NCBI GenBank assembly: GCA_009809945.1
Contig: WTPW01000983.1
Location: 200,530 to 264,529 of the forward strand
Length of the DNA: 64,000 nt
DNA from: Gigaspora margarita
Lineage: Eukaryota; Glomeromycota; Glomeromycetes; Diversisporales; Gigasporaceae
Direction: 5' to 3'
Both the position numbers and the translations under genes were made by a program. Within the stretch, counting starts at the first letter, position 1. Every line of letters starts with the position of its first letter. This document shows, one piece after another, positions 54,109-64,000 of the stretch. The notes below the pieces were generated by a model, which worked only from the letters and a program-made list of their open reading frames with translations, did not search any database and had not been told where the DNA came from.

Positions 54109-55312
54109 CAGTCAAACCTCCATATAGTCACACCCTCAGGATATGAAAAGTGGTGATTATATAGAGATGTGACTAATATAGAGGAATTCTATATAATCAC
54201 AATTATAATAAAATTGCATATAAAAAAAAAATTGTGATTATATAGAAGTTTTAATAAATAAAAATTTTTATTTTTTAAATAATCGATTATAATTGCTACA
54301 TATAAAAGTTAAAATCTTACTAAGTAAATCGATAATTATGTTCTAAGTAACATTGTTCGGAAGACAAAATTACATATATCATAAAATTTTGAGATAATTT
54401 AAATAACATTTTATTATTACACTTTTACAAGTTACGCTTAGGCGAAAAAAATTAAAAAAATTAAAAGTTTTTAGCTTAACCGTAAATCATAAAAGTGAAT
54501 TAATAAGATTTTAACCAAACTATCTCAAAATTTCAGTGTATATGTAATTTTATATCCTGAACAACTTTACATAGATCATTTTTATCAATTTACTTTAGAT
54601 AATTTTAACTTTTACATGTAGCTACGATATACAATTATTTTAAAAAACTTTTTTTAATTTTTTTTAAAATAATCGTATATCGTAGCTACATATAAAAGTT
54701 AAAATTATCTAAAGTAAATCGATAAAAGTAATCTAAGTAAAGTTGTTCATGATACAAAATTACATATACTCTGAAATTTTGAGATATTTTGGTTAAAATT
54801 TTATTAATACACTTTTATAATTTACGATTAAGTTAAAAAGTTTTTAATTTTTTTAATTTTTTTCGCCTAAACGTAAATTGTAAAAGTGTAATAATAAAAT
54901 ATTATTCAAATTATTTGAAAACTTCAGNATATATGTAATTTTATCTTCTAAACAAGGTTACTTAGAGCATTTTTATCGATTTACTTAGTATAATTTTAAC
55001 TTTTATATGTAGAAAAGATAATCGATTATTAAAAAAGAACAAATTTAAAAATTTTTACTTGTTAAAAAATAACAATTAATAACTTACAAAAATATTTATA
55101 ATAATAAANTAANNANTTCAAAATATTATAATAATAATGTGATTATGTAGGGGTAGTTTTATATAGATGGTAAATAAAAAATTGTGATAGTGATTATAAT
55201 GCAAATGTGCTTATATAGAGGTGAAAATTATAGTAAAAAGGTTGGTAAACTTACAAAAGTGATTATATTGGTTTTGTGACTATATAGAGGGTGACTATAT
55301 AGAGTTTGACTG
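54109..55312. mobile_element. Pogo-like non-autonomous element CAGTCAAACCTCCATATAG, 1.2 kb
   Basis: The ends CAGTCAAACCTCCATATAGT and, from the right, CAGTCAAACTCTATATAGTC are flanked by TA on both sides. The interior repeats GTGATTATATAG-type words near the ends and holds a large palindrome in the centre. The same kind of right end (AAGAGGTTTGACTG) recurs alone at 56787-56806. Confidence 0.85.
54285..55028. repeat. 740-bp double palindrome
   Basis: Arms 54285-54645 and 54665-55028 are inverted copies of each other, and each arm is itself a hairpin around the ACGCTTAGGCG / CGCCTAAACGT words. Blocks such as GCTACATATAAAAGTTAAAAT and AAGTAAATCGAT link it to the repeat at 26220 and the CCAAAAATAAGCTACC family. 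Confidence 0.75.
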
Positions 55313-55371
55313 TATTTTTAAATTAAGACCTTTAAATTTTACAATAATCTAATTTCATTATGATCTGCAAC

Positions 55372-56558
55372 AATAATTGATATAATAAACTCAAATTTGG
55401 AGTGATAAACTTGAATTTTGATATGATAAACTCAAATTTTTAAAACTGGTCCCAACCTTATTTAGAACTATACTTGTTGAGAAATCTTCATTAAAAGACT
55501 AAATAAAAAATTCACTGCAATATTTTTTTTAAAATTTTTTTTAAAAATCTTTAAATAAGGATTTTCCAACAAGTATTATTCTAAAGCTTTTTTATTTAAT
55601 CTTGTAAGTTTATAAAATTAAAATAAAAAAAATTTTTAATTAATTGAATAGGTAATTGTTGAGAAACTTTACTAAATAGTTTAGAAAAAAATTAGCTATA
55701 GCTTTTTTTATAAGTACCTAAACTTTAAACAAAGATTTACCTAATCAAATTCAATCAAATTTTTTTATTTTACTTTTATAATCTTATAGAATTAAAATAA
55801 AAAAAAATTGATTGAATTTGATCAAGTGAGCGCTATGTAATTTTCATTCAAAATTTAGTACTTATAAAAAAAATGCTACAGCTAATTTTTTTAAAAAACT
55901 TTTATTAAACTTTCTCAACAATAGCCCATTCAATTTCGATGATTTTTATAAAAAAAATTTCATCAAATTTGAATCGATGGTTATTGAGAAATCTTTGTTT
56001 AAAGCTAAAAAAAAAGAAAATTTACCCAATTTTTTAGTTTTTTTAAAGATGTTCAAATGTTTTTTAAAACTTTCAGCAAAGATTTCTTAACACCCATCTA
56101 ACCAAATTCAATGAATTTTTTTTTATTTTAATTCTATAAAAGTATAGAATTAAAATAAAAATTTTACCGAGTTTAATCAACTCTTTACTAAGAAATCTTT
56201 GCTAGAATCAAAAAAATTTTGAAAGGACCAATGCTTTGACTGCTTTGATTGGACGTCACACCACGTACTGGAAAATTTTTTGTGGGTGAACAACGAGCGT
56301 CCATTATAACGATAATTACGCGTGATAGCAATACAACAAAATTTTTTTTGACGTTATGAGAAACATTAAAATTAAATTAATTGGCCAATATCACATAACT
56401 ACAAATAATTAATATTAGTTAATTTATGTGATATCTAACGCCAAATTTTTAATTTATATATAAATAGGCAATATTTAAACTGATATAATACTTTGAAAAA
56501 TAACAATAAAAATCCTCTTACAGAAATGTAGTTTGGGTTACAACTATCAATTTGTACT
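55372..56558. repeat. Cluster of ATTCTATA foldback repeats, no gene
   Basis: Between 55440 and 56230 the sequence cycles through AATTTTTTTATTTTA-TTCTATA-TAGAATTAAAATAAAAAAATT hairpins joined by AGAAATCTTTGTTTAAA-like spacers, giving four or more units. 56240-56340 is less AT-rich (GGACGTCACACCACGTAC) and may be the end of another element. No coding sequence was recognised. Confidence 0.6.
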
Positions 56559-56670
56559 GTATTACCGCGAAATAACGCGCAGGGGTAAAATTATGAATTC
56601 CGGCCTAAATTAAGCTTAATTCGGGCCGAACCTCGAAATAACGCCCATGGTCGTTATTTCGAGGTAATAC
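56559..56670. mobile_element. GC-rich hairpin MITE, about 112 bp
   Basis: GTATTACCGCGAAATAACG pairs with CGTTATTTCGAGGTAATAC across the element. Inside, CCTCGAAATAACG / CGTTATTTCGAGG forms a perfect 13-base stem (56631-56643 and 56652-56664). Around it AATCCTCT-type words are also inverted, so the true element may be larger (about 56510-56690). Confidence 0.65.
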
Positions 56671-56881
56671 CAAGAGGATTTCTGTATTTAATAAGGTTTT
56701 GTTGAATTATGCCATTTTTAAAAAATCTATTAAAATTGAATATCTTATGCTATCCATATAATCACTGTTTTTGTATCTCATTGTGATTATAAAGAGGTTT
56801 GACTGTTCCTTATTGATCACTGCTAATTTAGAGTTCCAAGATTTTATATAATTATATCATTAAGAGATGAACGAGACAATC

Positions 56882-56887
56882 TTTATT
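56882..56887 (-). terminator. Candidate poly(A) signal of mob2
   Basis: AATAAA on the minus strand about 113 bases after the mob2 stop codon. It is the first canonical hexamer on that strand downstream of the gene, though AT-rich DNA makes chance matches common. Confidence 0.45.
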
Positions 56888-56999
56888 TGTGAATTAAATA
56901 TCCCCTCTACACATTAATTTTATAATATTTATAATATCTATAATTTGACAGTCAGATACATCAATAAAATGCCTAAAATAAAACCACATGTGAGGAGGC

Positions 57000-57960
57000 T
57001 TAGCTAATTCTACCGTGATTTTCCATGTAGGTAATTAATTCCTCCAAAGGAGCTAGTTCTTTTTTATCTGGCAATAAATTGAATTCCTTTGCGAATGAAA
57101 TAAAATGGGCAAACAAAGAATTAAATTGCTTTTCTTCACGAAGATGTAAAATTTGTTCATAATGTTGATAATAGATGTGTGCAAAAACTCTGAAACATTG
57201 CTTAAATATTGATCTAACTATTACTGAAAACTCTCTTGGGAACTCTCGACCTATTAAAAAAAAAAAATACATATTTATTATAATAAAAAAATCAAGACAC
57301 GAACAATTTATTAATAAATATAATAAACACACCTGCTTTCGTAGGAAAAACGTTTTCATCATTTACTAGATTTTGGACCCAAGTCATCACATAATCTATA
57401 TAGGTAGGAGCGGGTAATTTTGTGTTTTTCTTTTGATTTTGATCCGTCCAAATATAAGGCTCATAACTAAAAAAATATCAGTAAATAAATACAAAACTTA
57501 CTTATTCTTGAAAAGAGCGAAAAACGTAATGGTAAGCACTCACTTTGGACCAGCACTCATAGTAGGGCAATTAGTGGATGTACAGAAGTCGGTAACCGTT
57601 CCATAGAACATGTTAAGATAATTAAAAAATTCGAAGACTGAAAAATATTAGATAAATAATAATAATAAAGAATAGAGAAGTAAATGTTACGATGCAAGGC
57701 ATACCATTTACAGCCAGCCACTCATCTTCATCTACATATTTTGGTAAAACAACAATTTTTTTAAAACTTCCATCTACTAAAGTAGCATCAATAAAAGGAG
57801 GGGAAAGGAATAAAGGACGTTGGCTTGTTCTTGCACGATTACTTTTTTGTGTTTTTTTGCTAAAGATACAAATAATTAAAGAACTTTAAGTACATTTGTT
57901 TGACGGTATACGTTAGCAAATTGTGCAAGCCAGAGCAACTTACCTATGAAAGAAATTCAT
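57000..57960 (-). CDS. mob2: Mob2-like kinase co-activator (Mob1/phocein family), five exons
   Basis: Joining 57960-57944, 57859-57705, 57637-57544, 57466-57333 and 57250-57000 on the minus strand gives an uninterrupted 216-residue protein. The family norm is about 210-230. Every intron (84, 67, 77 and 82 bases) is GT-AG. Mob proteins bind and activate NDR/LATS kinases. Mob2 partners Cbk1/Cot1/Orb6-type kinases in the fungal RAM/MOR pathway for polarised growth and cell separation, acting in cytoplasm, nucleus and cell cortex. The zinc site is complete: Cys76 and Cys81 in FCTSTNCPTM, and His158 and His163 in AHIYYQH. LPKYVDEDEWLAVN, LPAPTYIDYVMTWVQN and DENVFPTKAG are closer to fungal Mob2 than to Mob1. 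The ATG chosen opens a 17-base first exon, MNFFHS, like other Mob N-termini. No partner kinase gene lies in the window. Family call near certain; the Mob2 subclass is from memory of homologues. Confidence 0.93.
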
Positions 57961-58045
57961 GATTTCGAATTACACACAAGCATAAAATTTATTAAGACGA
58001 AAAAATTACTAAAAAGTGCATTTACTAATTTCCACCATCTTTTCT

Positions 58046-58077
58046 ATTGGTCGTAAGTGGAACTCATCTCTGATTGG
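58046..58077 (-). promoter_or_regulatory. mob2: Two CCAAT boxes upstream of mob2
   Basis: On the minus strand, CCAAT occurs at 58077-58073 (TCCAATCAG) and 58050-58046 (ACCAATAG), 86-117 bases before the mob2 ATG. The spacing suits the HAP/NF-Y type promoters common in fungi. The region 57961-58440 is less A/T-monotonous than its flanks, as expected for a retained promoter. Confidence 0.5.
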
Positions 58078-58504
58078 ACGAAATCATATTAAAGGTAACG
58101 ATTGCTGCTTAATTTGAAAACGGAAGATTGACTGTTAATTCGAAAATCGTTACATATTTCACATGATATATGATTATCTTAATTGATACATGCACAGGAA
58201 GAGAACCAAATGATAACAAATGGTCCGATGTATCAAAAAAAAATTTCATTTATATACAAAAATTTGATACGTGGTATTCGGATTTTTTTTACCGGTCGAT
58301 TAATTTGCCTTTTGCAATAGCATTTGTTTTTTATACATAAATTTTAATTTATTCCAATAATTATTGCTACGTATACGATGTAATACGATATAATACCTAA
58401 TTTATATTACTATATATAGCATTTTTTATTATACCGGTATAAACGCAACCCTATCTAATAGTATCTTCCCCAGTATCTATAAAATTTTTAAAAGTTCGTT
58501 AAGT

Positions 58505-58600
58505 AGAGATAGGAATCGGCTAATGATTTATCGACTAAATCGACCAAAATAGTAATTTACATGTAATTTTTTAGTCGACTAAACCGATTCCTATCCCTAG
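58505..58600. mobile_element. hAT MITE, 96 bp
   Basis: The ends TAGAGATAGGAATCGG and, from the right, TAGGGATAGGAATCGG are flanked by TCGTTAAG (58497-58504 and 58602-58609, with one extra G at the right junction). The interior has mirrored TCGACTAAA words. Confidence 0.8.
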
Positions 58601-58613
58601 TCGTTAAGGTTAG

Positions 58614-58776
58614 GGGAGTCACAGATATTACATAATATAACTTTAATTGTAGCTGACCCCCTCCCCCCACGTAGGACATTTATCTTAACTAGTCTTACAT
58701 ATTCTTGCTATGGTACATAAGAGGTCTCTGACCCTCCCTTCCTTAACGATAATACATAATATCTGTAATTTTAGGA
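58614..58776. mobile_element. PIF/Harbinger-type MITE, 163 bp
   Basis: Left end GGGGAGTCACAGATATTACA, with the right end complementary from TACAGATATTATG outward, flanked by TTA on both sides. It lies 13 bases from the hAT MITE. Confidence 0.75.
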
Positions 58777-60269
58777 TTAGGTTATTAGTAAAGTCGCCCA
58801 AGGAAACTTTTTTGTTAGAGCACTAAAGGCGGTTTCCTATGCTTGTGAAATTGGTGAAATTAATGGGCGCCCTTAAATTAAAATATACCTAGGGTGTAGG
58901 AACCTATAACCAAAAATAAATAAATTAAATTTGAAATAGCTAATTAACCCTAACCCTAAAATTGACAGGGCATATTTTAAATTAATTTCATCAACATCTC
59001 TAATCACATGATTTATTCATATCACAGCTAATTAATTTTTAAATTAATAACTAATAATCACAATGCAAATAACTGTACGAAATATCTATTTTAGGTTTAC
59101 AGAAGCATATTCATAAAAAGATATTTATATAATCGGTTAATTTTGGTAGATTTACCTATCTGCTATGACTTCTCGTGATAATTAACCAATCAAAATACAT
59201 AATTTTAGTTAATATTACAGTACTAAAAAAAAACTTTATAAGTAGCTTCCAAAAATTTTTAAGATATATATCAAGTAAATAAATATAATATTTGTACTAA
59301 TAAACCAAACAAGCTTATTAAATAATTATATATAAAATATAATCCAAAACTTGAACTACTAATTTATACTGAAGTTAACAAACCCAATATATTATAAAAA
59401 CTAATCAAATTTAAATTATTTAAGTCTAGTTCTTCTACTATTGTACTACAGTTTGAGAATGTACTAAATTTAAAAATTAGCTTCTAGAATAATCTATATT
59501 ATTATATTTGTATAATTTTAGTATAATTTTAAATCAATTTTTTTTTATTAATGGTTAGGATTTTACTATACTACTAGTAGTACATTGTACTACATTGTGA
59601 CAGTTTTTAAAAGTAAAGTTTTAGAAATTTAAATAATAAATGGATAAGTTTAATACTCACTATTGGTAAATTTCACCAATTCAATTAGAATTAAAGATCA
59701 GGTATAATATGCAAAACAATTTTGTGTAACAAAAATAAGAATTTTTTAAAAAATTGCTTATAACTAAAAATTTTGTCTATGAAACTACATTTTTTTATGC
59801 AAAAAAAAAATTTCTTGCTAACATTTTACTATATATAAAGCTCTATTCTAATCTTTAATCCTTACTCTAATATTAAGAAGATTTAATTTTTATTTGTTTT
59901 TGCTATATATAATTATTTATATGTATAGATCTACTGGTAAAATTTACCACTGGTAAATGTTAAATTAATTCATAATAAATAATCTTTTTAAATAATATAT
60001 TCTATTTTATTAAGCATTTTATAACATGTCCAATTGTTAAAATAGTTTTAACTACTACAGTACCTGTTGTAAGTATCTGATCCCTGTTAACTTTCTATAG
60101 AGGATTTGAAGTGATTTAAAATTTTTTCTAGCAAAAGAATAGCATAAAAGTAGACATTTATACTTTTGTAGATGATAAAACATCCATGTTGGGCACCTAT
60201 AACAAAAATTGGCATACTTATTACAAACATATATAGTAATTCACTTTTTTTTTTAAATTAATATAAATT
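58777..60269. other. AT-rich intergenic DNA
   Basis: No gene recognised. It includes a TAACCCTAACCCTAAA word at about 58944 that is shared with the 7-bp-duplication MITEs, so it is not telomeric. It also includes an unassigned GC-richer patch at 58790-58910 with AAGGAAAC / GTTTCCT-type inverted words, and inverted GGTAAATTTCACC words near 59670 and 59940. Confidence 0.45.
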
Positions 60270-60765
60270 TTCTGACAATGATATATCAATCTCAATGTTT
60301 AAGAGCTCTTTTGACTTCTATGGTCTTGTAGAATTCAAAAGAGGTCTTAAACATTGATATGGGTTAGACTGGTCTCAAAATATCATAGCTGAAAATTTAA
60401 GAAAAAATTAAATAACTATTTGATTTAACAAAATTTAAACAAAAATATTTTGACAATAATGTGATCAATTTTAATGTTTAAAGGCTTTTTTGAATTCAAT
60501 ATGCATGTAAAATTCAAAGAGCCCTTAAATATAAAATTGATCACATGGTTGTCAAAATATATGCATTTAAGTTTTTTAAAAAATTTTATTTTATTACCTT
60601 CCTAATATCAATAATTAACTAAATTTTAAATAAAAATATCTTAGCATCGATATAATCAATTTTAATACTTGATAGCTCTTTTTAATTCTACATATATGTA
60701 GAATAAAAAGAGCCATCAAATATTAAAATTAATCATGTCGATGCAAGGATATTTTCATTTAAAAA
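60270..60765. repeat. Three related hairpins in a row
   Basis: Hairpins at about 60275-60385, 60450-60558 and 60638-60757 each have arms of 35-55 bases. They share the core AATTTTAATGTTTAA-AGCTCTTTT-GAATTCTA and its complement. They repeat about every 180-190 bases, with similar AT spacers (TTTAAACAAAAATATTTT-like). No open frame spans them. They could be diverged tandem foldback elements or hairpin-RNA precursors. Confidence 0.7.
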
Positions 60766-61977
60766 TTTAGAGGTAATTATTATATATAAAAATGCATGAA
60801 ATTTATGATTATGTGATATCTGGATATAAAGATTTATTGGATACAAAAAAAATAAGGATAATCTACATCTGTGATACTCTTTATGCACTGAAAGTTTTAA
60901 GGTATTACAAAATAATTCTGGGAAGTTACTGGGATCGGATACTTATAGCGAGCACTATATTTCTAATTTTATAAGATTTTTTTTGTCTAAAATTTAGTAA
61001 AATCAAATTTTTATATAGTGTTTACTAGTGATCTTATAAACTTTAAATATTATTTAAAAAGGAAATATAATTTGTCATGCTTATGACATGTCTCATCCAT
61101 AATTTTCACCAATCAAATTGCACGATTTTGTATAAAAAAAAATTAAAAATTTTACTTAGTAAAATATAAAAAAATAAGTGATAACAAAACATATAGTGTA
61201 AAATATTGTTTTGAACAATTTATTCTAAATTATAAATATAAAATTGTCTTAGTAAAAAAATGGTTTATAAGAAAAAACAAAAATTCCAATATTAGCATAT
61301 ATAAATCTTTTTTTTTTAATAATTTAATTTATATTTATATTTAAATATTGGGTGCTTTTAGACATCTCTCATGAGAGATATATTTCCTGCAAGGAGATAT
61401 ATATCCCACGCTAGTTAGTCAATCAAAAAATGGTATATCACATAATTGATACTAGCCAAATTATGTGCAACTAATTAATTGCATATAATCATATGTAACA
61501 AAAACAACAATCTTAGAAATAAACTCCAATTATATTTACTTCAAATCCAATCAAAAAACAAATAACAACTAGATATTGTTTTATTAAGAATTTTATTTAA
61601 AATTAATAATCATAAATTCATATACCCAGTACAATTTCACAATCTAGTATTTAAGCAAAATTTTGCAGTAAAGTATAATTAGCTACTTATGTGGCCGATT
61701 ATACTTTACTACAAAATATTGCTTATATTCAACTATATGAAAATCAACGTATTTCACGATACCAAAATGCCACTCCTAGTATTAATTGTACATTAAAATA
61801 CTGAATGTTCACAAGAGGATTTACACTAGTCAAAATAAACATATTATATATATATCTTATATACATCTAGTGCCCAATATATAGAATGTGTATAGGATTG
61901 TATAATCTGGTACCCAATATGTATAGATTTGATGTAGGATATCAGATATATGTTGAACACATATAGTACACATATAG
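60766..61977. other. AT-rich DNA with small palindromes
   Basis: It includes a TATCTCTCATGAGAGATA palindrome near 61363 and a 74-bp hairpin at 61652-61725 (TAAGCAAAATTTTGCAGTAAAG against CTTTACTACAAAATATTGCTTA). It also has loosely repeated ACATATTAGG/CCCAATATGTATAG words at 61860-61970 that resume after the next element. The 60-codon frame at 60792 shows no family resemblance. Confidence 0.45.
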
Positions 61978-62418
61978 TAGAGTTCTGCAATTTGATTTGA
62001 TTTGATCAAATATTTGAATTCAAATCAAATTCAAATACAAAATTTTCAAATCAAATCAAATTTAAATTAACAAACATTTGATTTGATTTGATTAAATATT
62101 TGAAATATTTAATAATTTTAAGTAAAATTTTAAAAAATTTCAAATTAAATCAAATTCTAATACAGAATTTTTAATTCAAATCAAATTCAAATCAAGGCTT
62201 AGAGGAATGACAAAAATCAGATAATTTTTTAGGAGGGAGTAGAGTAAAAATGCTGAAATTATATATAGAAACCTGACCAAATCTATATTATAGAGGAAGG
62301 AAGGGGGAGTAGACCTCTAATAAAAAATAATCAGATAATTAATGACACTGCTCTTATTTGATTTGATCAAATTCAAATATACTTAATCTTTGATTTGATT
62401 TGAGTTTGAGAAACTCTA
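61978..62418. mobile_element. hAT MITE rich in TTTGATTTGA, 441 bp, perfect 8-bp duplication
   Basis: ACATATAG flanks both ends (61970-61977 and 62419-62426). The ends are TAGAGTTCTGCAATTTG and, from the right, TAGAGTTTCTCAAACTC. The body is ATTTGATTTGA words in both orientations, like hAT element B. A Harbinger MITE interrupts it. Confidence 0.95.
62202..62353. mobile_element. PIF/Harbinger-type MITE, 152 bp
   Basis: The ends GAGGAATGACAAAAATCAGA and, from the right, GAGCAGTGTCATTAATTATC are flanked by TTA on both sides. It is a sister of 37081-37233. Confidence 0.9.
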
Positions 62419-62512
62419 ACATATAGTATATATGCTATACATCTATTGTATACATATCCTACACATATTAGGTATTTGATAATATATATCCTATACATAT
62501 TAGGTACCAAAT

Positions 62513-63500
62513 ACATTAGCAACTTTATAATAGCATAATCTTACGTAAGATCTTACGAACCATAATATAAGCAAAATATTATATAATATATTTCAAAATA
62601 TTTCAAAATATCAAATTTTCGAAATATTTTGAAATATATTACAAAATATTTCAAACCCTTTCAAAATATTTTAGAACTAGAAAACCAAGCTGGATCAGTA
62701 GATCTGTAACCTGGATCGCACATTAGACTGATTTTTAAAATAGTTCGAAATAGTTCAATGATGTTCAAATTCTGTACTACAAGATCAGATTAGATCTTTT
62801 GTTTATAATTAGATCTTCTATTTTGTTTTTTTTCACTTTTTTGTTTTTATTTTTTGTTTTTGTTTGTTTTTTTTGTTTTTGTTTGTTTTTTTTTATTTTT
62901 GTTTTATTTATTTATTTTTTAATTTTTATTTTATTTTTATTTCAGCACCTTACAAGAAAAACAACCAATTTTTGAAACCTTGCATATACCAACTACAACT
63001 TCTGACATTTTTAAGAACACACCCTCAGCAATTTCTAAATTTTTAAGAATGCTTCTTTAGAGAAATGGGCACAAGTTTTTGCAAGTTTTTGCAAGTTTTT
63101 GCAAGTTCTTGCAAGGTTTCACTTTATTTATTTTTTCGGTTTGTGTTTTTTGTTTTTGTTTTTTTAGTTTATTTTTAAAACTTTTTTTATTAATTTATTT
63201 TATTTTGGCATATTGCGAGAAAAACAAACAACTTTTAAAACATTGCACATACCAACTATGACTTCCGACACTTTCATGAACACACCTCCAGCAATTTTTA
63301 AATTTTCAAGAATACTTATTTAAAGAAATGGGCAAAAGTTTTCGCAAGTTTTCACAAGTTTTTGCAAGTTTTTGCAAGTTCTTGCAAGGTTTCGCTTCAT
63401 TTATTTTTTTAGTTTGTGTTTTTTGTTTTTTGGTTTATTTTTAAATTTTTTTTTATTAATTTATTTTAGCACTTTGAGAGAAAAACAAACAACTTTTCGA
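62513..63500 (+). mobile_element. GCACTTTGCAAGAAC-family repeat, copy 4 (3' incomplete)
   Basis: It starts TAGCAACTTTATAATAGCATAATCTTACGTAAGATC and follows copy 1 through GCTGGATCAGTAGATCTGTAAC and the TTTTGTTTTT tracts. The ACACACCC/TTCTTTAGAGAAATGGGC segment is present twice (63000-63120 and 63270-63390). Each carries a run of GCAAGTTTTT units. It ends where the CGTAA palindrome begins. Confidence 0.7.
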
Positions 63501-63519
63501 AACTTTGCGCATGCCAACA

Positions 63520-63850
63520 TCAGCAAAAATATATATGCGTAAACTTTCGTAAGTTTTTACGGAACGTAAGAAAATCGTAAACTTACGTAATATTTAGCGT
63601 AAATTTACGAATTTCTTACGATGCATAAGAAAATCGTAAATTTACGTAAAATTTTTCCGTAAATTTACGAATTTCTTACGGTGCGTAAGAAATTCGTAAA
63701 TTTACGCTAAATATTACGTAAGTTTACGATTTTCTTATGCACTTTAAGGCTTACGTAGGGATGCACCAGTCCTGCATAAGACCGGTCTTTAAACTGGACT
63801 GGTGCATCCCTAGACTAACGAAAGTTTACGGAACTATATAAAAATTTATA
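63520..63850. mobile_element. CGTAAATTTACG palindromic element with 50-bp perfect arms
   Basis: 63571-63620 and 63684-63733 are exact reverse complements over 50 bases. Outer segments (CGTAAACTTTCGTAAG at 63538 and CTAACGAAAGTTTACG at 63813) extend the symmetry. The body is dense with TTACG/CGTAA words. It is interrupted by a 57-bp hAT MITE. The right flank is AT-rich to the window end, with no gene. Confidence 0.8.
63756..63812. mobile_element. Minimal hAT MITE, 57 bp
   Basis: TAGGGATGCACCAGTCC and its exact complement enclose a short GACCGGTC centre. The flanks GGCTTACG and GACTAACG agree at 6 of 8. The terminal word matches the hAT end consensus seen elsewhere in the window. Confidence 0.8.
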
Positions 63851-64000
63851 ATCTTATGAAAAATACAAAATATTTACGAACCATTTTTTAAAGATTTTTA
63901 AAGATATAAAAAAAAATTTTTAATATAATTAGCTTATAACCCAAATTCAATGTTACCTTGAAACAAACGGCTTGAAACTTGTAAAGTATTTTTTCAAACT

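Larger units (their letters stand above)
53940..55371. mobile_element. 7-bp-duplication family member split by a pogo-like element
   Basis: The left rim CATCATAAAGAAATCAGATT and the right rim AATCTAATTTCATTATGATC match the 48416 element, and the internal TTAGAGTTTACAGTTAGAATT block is shared. The right flank is AATAATT but the left duplication is not clear. Confidence 0.6.

Noticed and set aside
58944-58959. TAACCCTAACCCTAAA, also at 25481, 16725 and 48650/48710: possible telomere repeats
   Set aside because: Only two to three units each. Most lie at the same place inside the 7-bp-duplication MITE family, so they are part of a dispersed repeat and not a telomere.

Overview
The window is a very AT-rich, repeat-saturated piece of eukaryotic nuclear DNA from a draft assembly (two N runs and scattered ambiguous bases). 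It has one recognisable, apparently intact host gene: a five-exon MOB-family gene on the minus strand at 57000-57960. Its protein resembles fungal Mob2, the co-activator of NDR/LATS-type kinases. Introns of 67-84 bases, the fungal-type Mob2 sequence, the base composition and the transposon load suggest an early-diverging fungus. An arbuscular mycorrhizal (Glomeromycotina) genome is my best guess, but this is inference and not shown by the sequence.

Layout. 1-7.4 kb is AT-rich intergenic DNA with small terminal-inverted-repeat (TIR) elements of Harbinger, hAT, pogo and an unassigned 7-bp-duplication type. 7.5-14.1 kb holds two opposed copies of a 1.3-3 kb non-autonomous repeat marked by GCACTTTGCAAGAAC-like motifs, an identical 812-base tandem duplication that looks like an assembly join, and an N gap. 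15.2 kb carries a 5'-truncated SINE-like retroposon with a 16-bp target duplication.

16269-51645 is one fossil Ty3/gypsy LTR retrotransposon on the minus strand. Its two LTRs lie 33 kb apart because at least thirteen later elements landed in it. These include a 5.0 kb Harbinger-like element (21696-26702) that contains a palindromic repeat, a LINE with an RNase H domain, a hAT MITE inside that LINE, and a hAT element carrying a 402-bp foldback. They also include a 10.5 kb hAT-type nest (32047-42535) inserted at the protease motif. That nest holds a second hAT element, palindromic repeats, a tRNA-headed retroposon, a 3.1 kb TTAA-flanked element and a 3.4 kb pogo/Tc5-like transposon with a decayed transposase. 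Most of these borders are backed by target-site duplications readable in the sequence, so the order of insertion can be read directly.

51.6-56.9 kb is more layered repeat DNA. 57.0-58.1 kb is mob2 with its likely promoter and poly(A) signal. 58.1-64 kb is AT-rich DNA with hAT and Harbinger MITEs, a run of three related hairpins, another GCACTTTGCAAGAAC-type repeat and a perfect 50-bp-arm palindrome. I see no rRNA, no free-standing tRNA gene and no CRISPR. Except for mob2 and the decayed transposon reading frames, the open frames look like chance products of low-complexity DNA.
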